A DNA stretch of 64,000 bases, taken from contig JANCIK010000009.1 in NCBI GenBank assembly GCA_028532985.1, positions 496,001-560,000 of the forward strand, written 5' to 3'. How positions within the stretch are numbered: position 1 is the first letter of the stretch; each line of letters opens with the position of its first letter. This stretch comes from Stropharia rugosoannulata. Its lineage: Eukaryota > Basidiomycota > Agaricomycetes > Agaricales > Strophariaceae. Below are positions 1 to 10,300 of this stretch, piece by piece. The translations under genes and the position numbers were made by a program. The notes beneath the pieces are model-generated. The model did not search any database and was not told the DNA's origin. It worked only from the letters and a program-made list of their open reading frames with translations.

Positions 1-246
1 GCAGCTAAAGGCAATCATACAAGATTCTAGTTTTACTTTCATACTTTCCTACATCTAATAATGTGTTCTATAAATTTTTTTCATGTATTTACTTGTGAAT
101 ACCTTTGTAAAAACATGAACGACGACGGGTACTTGAAGTTCATCCGTGGGAACTGAGTGACGGCGACATCACTTTTTGTGACCACGAGTATATGTGATTG
201 GTTTGGTTGGCGGTATCAGACCATTGCATCAACCGTACCAGCCATT
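1..246. other. Left flank of the KDZ1 composite, no gene seen
   Basis: AT-rich sequence outside the left inverted repeat. A reading frame entering from the inverted repeat continues into it, but that frame is not conserved past the repeat boundary in the right-hand copy, so it is not treated as a gene. No target-site duplication matching the right flank was found. Confidence 0.6.
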
Positions 247-617
247 CTCTTGCAAGACACACTACCGTAGTAGGGGTGTGGTTGTGCAAGGTTTGCTGTA
301 GATTGTAGTGGGTGTCTGCACTATAGCATTGCAGCAATTGTTGTGCAATTGTTGTGCAAGACTCGATCGAGGTGTCGGCAGGGCTCGGCTTCGGATACTG
401 CCGCTGCCGCTGCCACCTGCCCGGGCTCCTGTCTGCGCGCCCGCATCGCGCCCGGGCCCCGCATCGCCCCGGCGCCCGTACCTTTTCAGGACGGGGCGCA
501 TGCTTATGCAATGCGTTCCAGGCCTTAGGGTCCATCTGATGCGCCCTTTTGGCGGCACGCTCGGCTTCGGTGCTTTCCGTAGCCCCGCTCACGTAGCGCG
601 CCCCGCTCGTCCGCGCA
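247..617 (+). repeat. Left terminal inverted repeat of the KDZ1 composite
   Basis: Inverted copy of 15687-16057. The outer 120 bases are AT-rich and carry GTGCAA motifs at about 284, 344 and 354. The inner part is very GC-rich. Similarity stops near 617, after CCGCGCA. Reading frames through the arm are identical in both copies simply because the DNA is, so no protein is claimed. Confidence 0.93.
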
Positions 618-993
618 GCTTGCGCACATCCACCCCCCTGCCGTTTGCCCTCTACTACACGCAGTGCATTCTCCCTCTACATAAGCTTACACCATGAGTC
701 GACCTCGAGATACATTATGGTTCTCACAAATTCCTTTCGAAATTATCATTTTTATTACCTGTGGTCGGATGTAGAGCTTACACGAAGCTTATAAAGGCTG
801 ACTTGTCTACTTTGCAAGGTGCTGGAGCATTAATAGTATCAACCAAAGTTCCCGCATAGTATGTACTGATTTAAGTCACACAGCAACACATTCTATAAGG
901 ACTAAGAATAACTAAGCCTCCGAGGTCACAAATTCACCCGGACCGCCCGGACTTCGCTTTTGTGCAAGAGTATTGTGCAACACAGGATGCTAA
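618..993. other. Region between left inverted repeat and KDZ1 stop, 3' flank
   Basis: Contains no gene I can support. It should hold the 3' untranslated region of the minus-strand transposase gene. GTGCAAGA, the reverse complement of TCTTGCAC, occurs at 962-969, close to the gene end. Confidence 0.5.
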
Positions 994-3900
994 CTACGCG
1001 TGTGTAAGAGAAGAACTAGAGGCAGTGTCTATTACATATCCACCCTTTCGTCCACCACCTTTTCTTTTTTTCTTCTCAAGTTCACCCGGTTGAGCTATAT
1101 CCGGATTGACGATGATCTCTTCCATACGTTCGACATACGCCGGAACATGGGCCCACAGGAACACAAAATGTTGTAGAAGACCGTTGTAGAAAAGTGACTG
1201 TCGACGCGCATAAGCCTTGATGCCCTCCGCAAGCATATCGGTGGTCGACGGGCATGCCAATAGCTCTTCTCCTTTTGAATCCCAGTCGTCTGCCCTCCAT
1301 TTCAAGTACCGTCGTACTCGCGACATCTCTTCTGTAAGCAACTGAACTTCCTCCGTGAAGCGTAACATCCGCGCCCTGGACTTCGCCCATTGAACGCGTA
1401 CCGCTATAAACATGGATTTGTTTCAAAATTGATTCAGGTAAGTCCGCAAAGTCTGCTCACCGTCACGGTAACTGTCTTCTCCTTCCACGTCAATGCGATC
1501 CAGGGCCGTTTTCCTCCAGATCCATGAGATGGTTATGCGTCCAGTTGACTGACCCGAGAGGCCTTGAGACAGATCACGCACGTCTGTCTTCTCGAGAGGG
1601 TGATAATCATCCATCCACGCTGTCTCACCTAACAGGGGGCCCAAGCATTGCAACGCGTGATACGCAACACGGTAGTCATCAGCTATAGCTTCTATCTTCT
1701 CCTCGATGCCGTCCATTGTGCTTCGTGCTCTTGTATTAGCTGATTGACCTCTCGAAAATCTTTGCTTAGCATTACGCAAATGCGCCCGTACCTGCAACTG
1801 AGACCTCAGATCATCCAAGGACTCACTTGCTTGAGCAATCCGAAGATTAAATTCAAGGCGACGGTAGTGTACCGGGACATCAATCTGGCTTCTTATCTGA
1901 GACGGGAGCCATAGTGGAATGTCGTAAGCTTTGATTTCTATGGTTGGGTCAAGAGTCTTCATCGAAATATCCCGGAGTCTCGTTACTGCTGGGATATAAA
2001 GCGCCTGGAACTTGATGAAATCATTGATTTTGCGCATCAAGGTATTGCCACGTAAGACTAACTTCGTATGCTGACGGTCGAGCGAATGCATCCACAATTT
2101 GCTACATTGCCTCTTATATGTATGCCTACAAAAAATCGTTAGGAAAAGTTGAAATCAATTGGAAATTAAGGTTACGGTGTCCTTACTGTTCTTGCTCGAG
2201 ATCCAACCCTATTGCCATTAGTACACTCGGGGTCACTCTCTCGTCGAGCGCCATATCCTTTCCTGCCTCGAGCATTGCTTTTTCTTCTTCTGCTAGCTGG
2301 CGTCGCACACCTGCTTGTGTGGGTCCTAGAATGAGACGTTAACTTATCACGGCACTATCTATAGACTATATCCATCAACATCGACGTACCCGTTGCAATG
2401 GTTACGAAAGGATTTTGGGCCGAACTGTTCTCCTCCCAAGTCTCCACTGCTACCGTCCACTCCTCAATGTTCTGTGGATCAATCGTGCTTTCGAGCTCTC
2501 GATGACCGATGGTCTGATACGCCATTTCTCTGGCGGCATCTGTAATTTTGCGCAGAAGGCTATGTCCTGAATAACGAAGTGAGAAATGTCAATTATAGTA
2601 AGTAGTGTTGTGCACAACTGCAGCGGCTTACCCATACCAATGACCTTCTTATGATTTGCATCACCGAAATGGAAATCCAAGGTATCACGACAAGAACCTG
2701 GACCCATTTCCTTGGTACTCGGAGCCAGGTCGTTCGAATCTGCCCAACCTCGTTCCGGTGCTTCTCCATCCGTGCGACCGACACCCTTGGTGAGATTGAA
2801 TGAAAACTGGGTGCGGCATGGTGCGACGTGGGCAGGAAGGTGAAACTTGGGGACAAGGTACTTGACCTTGCAATCTGTATTAAACATGAAGTAGTTCAAA
2901 TCGGATGTGTAGTACTCCATCCTTTTGCGAACATGTCGAGACCATTGACAAGCGACGTCGTACGAGATTACTACTGCTTGAAGCTCAGAGTCCTTCATCG
3001 ACTGGTGCAAAGCGTAATCAACGTTACAATGCCTAGATCAAATTTGTTAGTAAGTCTCAGAGCGGTTATGTGGTCTACATACTAACCTTTCACCGCGCTG
3101 CAGTTGGGCTACAGATAATGGCCGTTTCATGTCATGGCGGGCACATACAATAGCCACAATACCCGTGGCAGATAGGCCTTGTCCCGATTTGGATTGGGAC
3201 ATATTGACGGCATCATGACGAGAGCACGAGCTTTTCTAAACAAACAAAATTGCTTAGTGACTCCGACATTCGCTGCCATGAACGAAATTGTCACACCTCT
3301 TCCACTTGCCCCACGAATGTCTTCAAATGTTCTCGATAAGCTGTTTCCTCCACGAAGAAAGAATATCCGTGGCTTAAACCAGGATCAGCCTCGTGATTTG
3401 ACACGTCCTTCCGACTTGCTCTGAAGTTGGCGTCGAGGGCGATGAAGTCCGCGTCGAGGAATCTAAGATAAGTAATGTTAACGCAATGCCCCAGTGCTAT
3501 ACTTCAAGCGAAACTGACTTTTTCTCGTTTGGACGATCCCTCCAATTCTCTGCCATGTTCTTTCCGGGATGCGGACATGCGGGACATATGACTGCACATT
3601 CGCCTTGTTTCGTTCCGCTAATCCCGTCTTGGCTGTGTCCTCGTCCTGCGCGCTTCAGCATTAACAGGTGACGCCATATATGAGCCATCCGGCACAGCGC
3701 AGGATAACGGTCCTAGAGGGAATCAGCACGGGGATCTTCATTCAGAAAAGGGTGCTCACACCAGGTGGATTTGTCCCCGTGTTGTCGGTAAGACGAACAA
3801 GTGACTGATAAAATTGATATGCTGACATCTTGCTCTCATAAGATAGCATCGCAAACTGGTCCAGCAATTCGATCGAGGCACATGTTTTAGGAGCCGTTAC

Positions 3901-4829
3901 TGTTGCTGGGAATAGGCGAGCACGGATTAATTGGACATTATGTAGCTGATTACTCTTCCCGCAGCCACAAAAGTCAATGCCGACTTCGTGGATTCCGTTC
4001 GTATGTAAGATAATGAAGTCATCCCCTGCACAGCGAACAGGTAAGGCACATATGTCGCCACGGGGGTGCCCAAGCTGAATTCGCAGTCCCAGATCTTTCA
4101 GTGTTACACGATGGAAGCAGTTCATGTCCCAGATCTATCCGATCATAGTGAGTGAGTAACTCTATTGCCGCTATGCGAATAGTCGCTCACCTGGACTCGA
4201 TGCAGGACCAATGTTTCATGTGCTCGTACAATGCATTCTCTACATAGCATTTCGCGATGCATGCAATCTAGACACTGATATAGACCTCTTTCTTCCTTGC
4301 ATGATGAACAGGTATCTTGAGGCCAAGGTCCTCGACTATCGAGGCCAATTATCTCTGCAAGGTACAGGTCAGACTGCTTCACAAAGTCGCGCAATGCCTC
4401 GTCCTAAGGATAGTAAATAAGAGACACAAATTAAAAACAGGCAAGACTGTACTGTACCCCTTGTGTTCGCACACGCCCCAGCTTCTCAAATGAGCCACTT
4501 TCCTTCAAATCGTCAATGTATTCTTTGTCCAGCAGTCCGTGGGGATCTATTTCGCTCCACACAGGCTCTGGTAAGTCATTTTCCATCGAGGTATTCATAC
4601 CGGATTGATGGCCTTGCAGTAGGTGCGATACATTCTCATCGATATCTGCCAACCCCAGGTCAAAGGACAATGCCGCCGCCAGGTGGGCATACCGCACATG
4701 AATGTCACCCGTCTCCTGAATTGAAAACCGGTCATGGACGTGCCGCGATACATTCTCCTCGGGCAGATCTGGGGCTATGTAGTATTGAAGGGTTGGTTTT
4801 TCCTTCCTTTTTTTGCTTGCTTTTGGCAT
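994..4829 (-). CDS. KDZ-family transposase with CxC2-type cysteine cluster (KDZ1), intact, 11 exons
   Basis: Exons on the minus strand: 4829-4458, 4403-4191, 4134-3760, 3712-3519, 3462-3297, 3235-3087, 3032-2632, 2566-2390, 2325-2187, 2125-1461, 1403-994. All introns are GT-AG, 45-66 nt, and the joined frame is open for 1086 residues. Residues 156-192 form a Cys/His cluster (C156, C159, C168, C171, C178, C181, H186, H192) of the CxC2 type found in KDZ proteins. The RNase H-like core shows LDANFR (D395), SYDVACQW (D515) and DGEAPERGW (E580 or E583), which I take as the catalytic acidic residues. A basic tail near the end (KKKRKGGGRKGG) may be a nuclear signal. The protein should act in the nucleus as a DNA transposase. 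It starts 260 bp from a divergent gene at 5090. With full length, no stops and all acidic residues present, it is potentially active. Confidence 0.93.
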
Positions 4830-5089
4830 TGAGAGAGTAGACTGTAAGCGCTTAAGCAGTTGAATATCGGAAAATTGACAGCTTCTGCAGAGGCCTGATG
4901 ACCCGCGACGTTAATTCCGCGGCATTCTTGCACTAATACTGCAGTCTTGCACTAATACTGCAGTCTTGCACCACTGCGGTCTTGCACCACTGCAGTCTTG
5001 CACTACTGCAGTCTTGCACCATCCGCGGGCAAATCTGTTCCTGGCACCACCCCGCCCTTCTACTCTTGCACCATCTTGTCCGCCTGGGT
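4830..5089. promoter_or_regulatory. Shared divergent promoter between KDZ1 and the basic-region gene
   Basis: A 260-bp gap separates the two divergent start codons (4829 minus, 5090 plus). Most of it is occupied by a tandem array containing TCTTGCAC. Because the same octamer is in the inverted repeats, binding by the transposase or its partner, and so autoregulation, is a reasonable inference. No canonical TATA box was assigned. Confidence 0.5.
4926..5071 (+). repeat. Tandem TCTTGCAC array
   Basis: TCTTGCAC occurs at 4926, 4945, 4964, 4980, 4996, 5012 and 5064. The spacing is 19, 19, 16, 16 and 16 bp, then one outlying copy. Units read roughly GCAGTCTTGCACCACT with variants. Confidence 0.9.
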
Positions 5090-5834
5090 ATGGGACGCGT
5101 ATCGAAGTTCTTAACTGAAGAGGAACGTCGTGAAGCGAGACGTAACGCAAAACAAGACTACTCGCAGACTGACCGGTTAGTAAGGCCAACACTGTCCGCC
5201 AATCTGCCACATAACATACTCCATCAGGGCAAAGGACTTGCGTCGTCAACAAAACCGCCGTGCCTACGAGCGCCGCACTGCGGGGCGATGCCAAAGTGAA
5301 CTTACTCCCACCTGGCCTACCATCCCTCGCCCTCTTCGTCAGCAGGCCGCCTCTTCGTTGCCTATCCGTTCTCATTTTTTTAAACTGGAATTTCGGTCTC
5401 GGGAAGAACCATCTGCGAGTGATGCACTGGCACAATGGGATTTTTTCCCTCCATATAGTCCTCTGCCTGAAGGGCCCGGATCTATTGCATCCGGGGGAGT
5501 ACAGGCATTAATTGAACGTCTTCATGGAAGACGCGCACTTCAGCAACGGCTCTACGAACAAAAACGGCTGGGGCGACTATCAACCTTAACAGACGACGAA
5601 CTTTTACGCGAGATTGACAGCGCCCTCAATACACACCTCGAGGCATGGCAGGACCTCAAGGAAGTTCTTGCGACGCTCCCAGCCCTACCAATCGTGAATC
5701 ATACATTTGGACGACACCTGCAGCTTTGGAAGGCTCGTCAAACAATGGCTCTGCTTGAAGACTGGAGGGTGGCAAAGCGGGGCCGAGACGTATTCCGTGT
5801 TCACTATTCACTTCGATGGGACAAGTACATATAA
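5090..5834 (+). CDS. Small protein with bZIP-like basic region, divergent from KDZ1
   Basis: Two exons, 5090-5175 and 5228-5834, joined across a GTTAGT...CAG intron, give 230 residues. Residues 9-45 are strongly basic with a pattern like the DNA-contacting helix of bZIP proteins (EEERREARRNAK, then RRQQNRRAYERR). I see no clear leucine zipper with heptad leucines after it, so it is not called a bZIP factor. The remainder is a helical-looking region with many Leu, Glu and Arg (residues 120-230). The gene lies within the KDZ1 inverted repeats and shares a motif-loaded promoter with the transposase, so it may be an accessory DNA-binding protein of the element. A further 3' exon is possible: GTACAT just before the stop resembles a donor. 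Confidence 0.6.
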
Positions 5835-7314
5835 CTGTATGTTTCTACTCCCAAATACTAGTACTGTTTAAGGCGTCCGAGTTGTGCAAAACTCACCCAT
5901 ATGAGGGAACGGCGAATATACTACAAGAACGAATGAGACTGGAAAGCTTGGAAGACAGAAATATACGATACCCTTTGTCTGCCCTTGATGCGCCATTTAT
6001 ATTCGTCCTCGTCCATATCTATGCCACGGGGTAAACGACCACAGTAGTCGTCCCAGATGAGGTAAGCTTGTTGAAAAAAAACTTCTTTCTGCTCTTCAGT
6101 TCGGTTCGCTAATTCTTTGTACAAAGGTGCTAAGTGTTTAAGCGCTCGGACTTCATGGCAGGTAAAAGTCATATCTAAGGCGCTGGGTTATAAATGTCAT
6201 GAGGCTGCCTTTATGGACTTACTTGGTGCTCAGTGGGAGTTGAAGATGAAGGCAACTTTGACATTAGGCATTTAGTTACCGAAGTCGTAACTGAAGTTCT
6301 TTCGAAGGCGGTGTTATATTTATAGCTGAGTGTTATATTTATAGCTCAGCAAGCATAGTAGCCAATGACCTGCTGCATAAATGCCTGCTGAAAATGTACA
6401 TCCTCATCATGTAGCATTGCCAATATGCATCTGTAACTCTTTAAAATCATCCAGAGATGTGGTGGAGGTGACTGTAGACATACCATGTAAAATTTAAGGA
6501 ATAATACCAACCCTATCTTCAAGAACAAGAAAAGTAACTTTTGGCAACCAATCAAATTGCGTTTAGAAGGATGCTGAATATCTTCATAAAAAGACATGAG
6601 TATGCAGTTATGTACAAAGGCGTGGTCGAGAGAGCACCATATTGTACAAGATGCATCACATATACAGTAGCTATTGATACATGTCTTGATTTGGGACGCT
6701 GTAAGCTCTAGTATACCATTCTTGCAAGATATTCTGGTAAAGACCGAGGCCCGTGTTAAATCTGCTACGAAACCTAACTGCCCAGAGAGTTGTATGCGTT
6801 CCGAGTAGCATTACTTCAACATTCAGCCCGAAATTCATTTTTGGGACAATTAGGCATTCATAAGCATATATCCAGGTGCTTTATTCTATCCTTAGCATTG
6901 CGATCCCTGTACATCTCTCGCCGCAGTGAAGCAATGTTTTCCAGAGTCAGATATTCACATTCTTCTATTTATAGATTCCACATATTTTTCAACAATTTCT
7001 TAGAGTGCCTTTGAAGCGCTTGCAAGTTTCACAACAAGGTTCAAGAAACCAAGAAATATACTATTATGGTAGATATAGTGTACAATTGGATGCATACATA
7101 AGCAACAGTATATACAACAGGAGAAGTCCAAAAAATGTGTGGAGACGCGGGCGTGCGATGGATACATACATGTGGTAACGAGATATACGTGAACGTCCAA
7201 AAGCAATTCAAAACAAAAAACGACAAGAAGATGCACATACACTGACAAGGTCCAAAACGGAATAAACAGCAAGAAATACCTCTACGACTTTCGCAGTCAG
7301 CCAGTGCCAAAAAC
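5835..7314. other. Gene-poor interval in the KDZ1 composite with one possible orphan exon
   Basis: AT-rich, with no complete gene. A minus-strand stretch at about 5950-6172 encodes an acidic and charged peptide (LAPLYKELANRTEEQKEVFF onward) that ends at a plausible donor. I could not connect it to other exons and do not recognise it. A 17-bp direct repeat of GTGTTATATTTATAGCT lies at about 6310-6350. Confidence 0.35.
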
Positions 7315-10300
7315 CTAATGCTCTAAGTAGTCCTCGTAGCTTTCACCAAGAATTTCGTACTGACGCTGAAGTGAGAAGAGAAAGTCGTCCTCGTACATGT
7401 TGTCTCGGTCGTCGCACCCATCGTCCGGGTCGTCGTCTGCGGACGCTGCAGGGGCGGCCTCTGGTGCTGCAGGGGCGGCGGCGGGCGCAAGGGTGGGCGA
7501 GGCAGGACCGGAGGCGGCCCCCGGTACCGCAGGAGCGGCGGCAGGCGCAAGGGTGGGCGAGGCAAGACCGGAGGCGGACCCCGGTACCGCAGGAGCGGCG
7601 GCGGGCGCAAGGGTGGGTGAGGCAAGACCGGAGGCGGCCTCTGGTACTGCAGGAGCGGCGGCGGGCGCAAGGGCGAGCGAGGCAAGACCGGAGGCGGCCC
7701 CTGGTACCGCAGGAGCGGCGGCGGGTACCACGGATGGCGACATGGCAGCAGAAGCAGCAGAACTTGGCAGGGCTGTGAGGGCCGGGGCGGCTGGAGCTGT
7801 GGGCACTTCGGGGGCAGGAGTGGCTGGCACGGTAGCTACGTTGCTTGTAGAGTGGGCTAACGCAGCAGCTACACTGCTGAGGGGCGGCGCTAGCGCTGTG
7901 GATGTGTCGCTCGGAGCCTGGTCAATCCTGTCCATTGCAACCTGGGTCATGTCACCACCCAGAAGGACGTACGACAGAAGAGAGAAGATATTGTTGGGGG
8001 AGCACCCAGGCAGGTGGAATGCAGACGTCCTGCTACCGGACGACGAACCAGCATCCGTATTGCTATCTATAAGGGTATTGTTCGACGGAGCAGAGGCGCC
8101 ACTGGCAGATCGACCAGAGATAGCGCTGGTCGATCCACCAGAGCTTCTTGTGTTTCCGTTGCGCCGTCTTATACGCGTCCGAGCTGAGGACACTGGTGAG
8201 TTGGGCCTGGTAGGGGGTGACGCCGGTGAGGGTTGAAGTGGCGGTGGCGAGAGAAATGGTATGATTTCGGCTGCCCTAACGTGGTGGCGATGCAAGGGGC
8301 ATGCCCTGACAGAGTTGTTCTGTGGATTATCGTGCAGGCTGCATCCACGCACTAAATACTTTGTGTGTAAGAGTAAGAGCTGAATGTTGGCTGAGTGACT
8401 TACCAACAACTGGATAGACACCGGAGCCATCAAACTCCGTGAGATGACACCCTGATGCAATATCAAATATGACATAAGGTATGTTATTTTTGGAAGTGAA
8501 ATGATCTTACCGTTGATACGCTGAAGCTCTCTATGAGCGCGTACAGGTGCGAGGTGGTTTCACACGGCTTCTAACCAACCCAAAACAACACAAACAAGAC
8601 GAAATATCGTGAGAACGAGGGAGTGTAAGCTGCGACGTCAGCTTCGAACCACTCCTGGACGAGGTATACGACGAGAACGAGAACTGAGACGAAAACTAGG
8701 GCGCTAAGACGAGGGGAAACGAAATCTTCTTTTTTCTACATAAAGTACATGCTTTATATATGTAAAATCAAAGCATAGCCTACGGAATAAGTGTAATCCT
8801 AGAATGTAGGTGCTGAGTAAGTAAAGGAGCAAGGAAAGACCTAGAATTAATGAGTAATGTAATGAAAAATGCTCGAAATGCAGGCGGGATATAGTTGTTC
8901 CGAGTGCGATGCAAGTCGGATTGTGGCACGGTGGCTGTGCGACGTGGGAACACGGACTTGTGCGTGACGGATTCCGTGGCCGTAGATGGGCGCGGCTCAT
9001 CATCTCCTCCCTACTGAAATACTGACTGTCCTCAGTCAGCTGTAAATGAAGGGGATAAAACAAAACAAGAAAAAACCGAAGCAAATAAGGAGAAAATGCG
9101 AATGCAGAAGCTGCACCAATATAACAATACCAAAAACAAAAGGAATAATCAAATATAAAAGATAAAGGAAAACAATGCAAAGCAAATGTAACGGAACATT
9201 AACGTGCATAAAGGCATAATATAAATGATATACTGGCGCATAAGGTTTTATACCATAAAAGAATCATAAAGATCTATCATATAAACGAAATAAGTGAGCA
9301 TATATCCATAAACATATCTGAATAAATCATAAATCATAAAAGAAACGAAATACGTAGCGGCATAGGGGCATAAAGCGAAGGCAGGGGTCCTCCCTACTTA
9401 GGTATAAACTTGTGAGAGTCAAAACATAAGGTTGAACATAAAAACAAGATGTCGAGCGATCCTGGGACATTTAAACGAAGCTGGCATGTGTGGGGGGCAA
9501 GATAAATTATCCGGGGCGCCTAGGACGAGGGCGGCGACGTCTGGGTATGAAACAATCACTATAGGCGATATTGGGGTGAAATATACGAGTGGCAGGTCGA
9601 CGGAGTGCATTGAAATTGACTAGAGACGGTGGTGATGTGCAAAAACGAGAGAATAATCCTTTATCCGAGTTGCAGCATGTTCTGGTTGTAAATAATGGTC
9701 TATGAAACAGTGGCGACGACTTGGGGGGCTGTAACTTGACTATAACTGTGTTTGACTTCAATATGTCACTGCTAGGCGTAATGGACGATGGTGGCGAAGA
9801 GGAGCGATCTATGTGTGACGTCTGGGGTGCAGGAAACAGAGTAGAGGGTGCAGGCGAAGAATACATGGACGAAATATACTTCTGAGGTGGTAAGTCGATG
9901 CTGGATGGATACATAGGTGTTCTAGGATGTGTAGCGACAATTTGGGACGAGAAGACGCTGTAATATTTCTGTGAATTTGACTGAGCAACACGGGGCATTA
10001 CTGAAACGTTTGAGGCAACGTTTGGGACCTGGTGACGGAGTCTGGCAATTTCCTGTTCGATTTCTGCAATCCTGGAGTCAATATCATCGATGTACTGCAT
10101 GTCTGATTGATTGTGTGACGAGGTAGCGAATGCGGGCGCGAAAACACTTTGTAAAACGGTTGGCGGTGACTGATACAACGTTCTTGACTGTCCTGGATGT
10201 CTTCTATACCATTCATCGAATTTTTCCTTCAAAAATCGGCCTGGAATATCTTCTGGAATGTAAGCACCGGTGGGGAGCACTACTTTGCCGTCTGAGTTGC

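Noticed and set aside
140..592. Frame of up to 150 residues in the left inverted repeat, repeated at 15712-16065
   Set aside because: It is identical only because the inverted repeats are, several frames are open at once in GC-rich DNA, and the part outside the repeat is not conserved.
694..768. Short plus-strand frame after the left inverted repeat with an F-box-like IPFEII look
   Set aside because: Ends after about 25 residues and no continuation by splicing was found.
7397..8236. 279-residue plus-strand frame rich in Ala/Gly
   Set aside because: Antisense shadow of the 60-bp in-frame minisatellite; a period divisible by three keeps several frames open.
8704..9180. 158-residue frame, repeated in part at 11474-11803
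   Set aside because: Lies in the LTRs and shares the LTR duplication; no Gag or Pol similarity.
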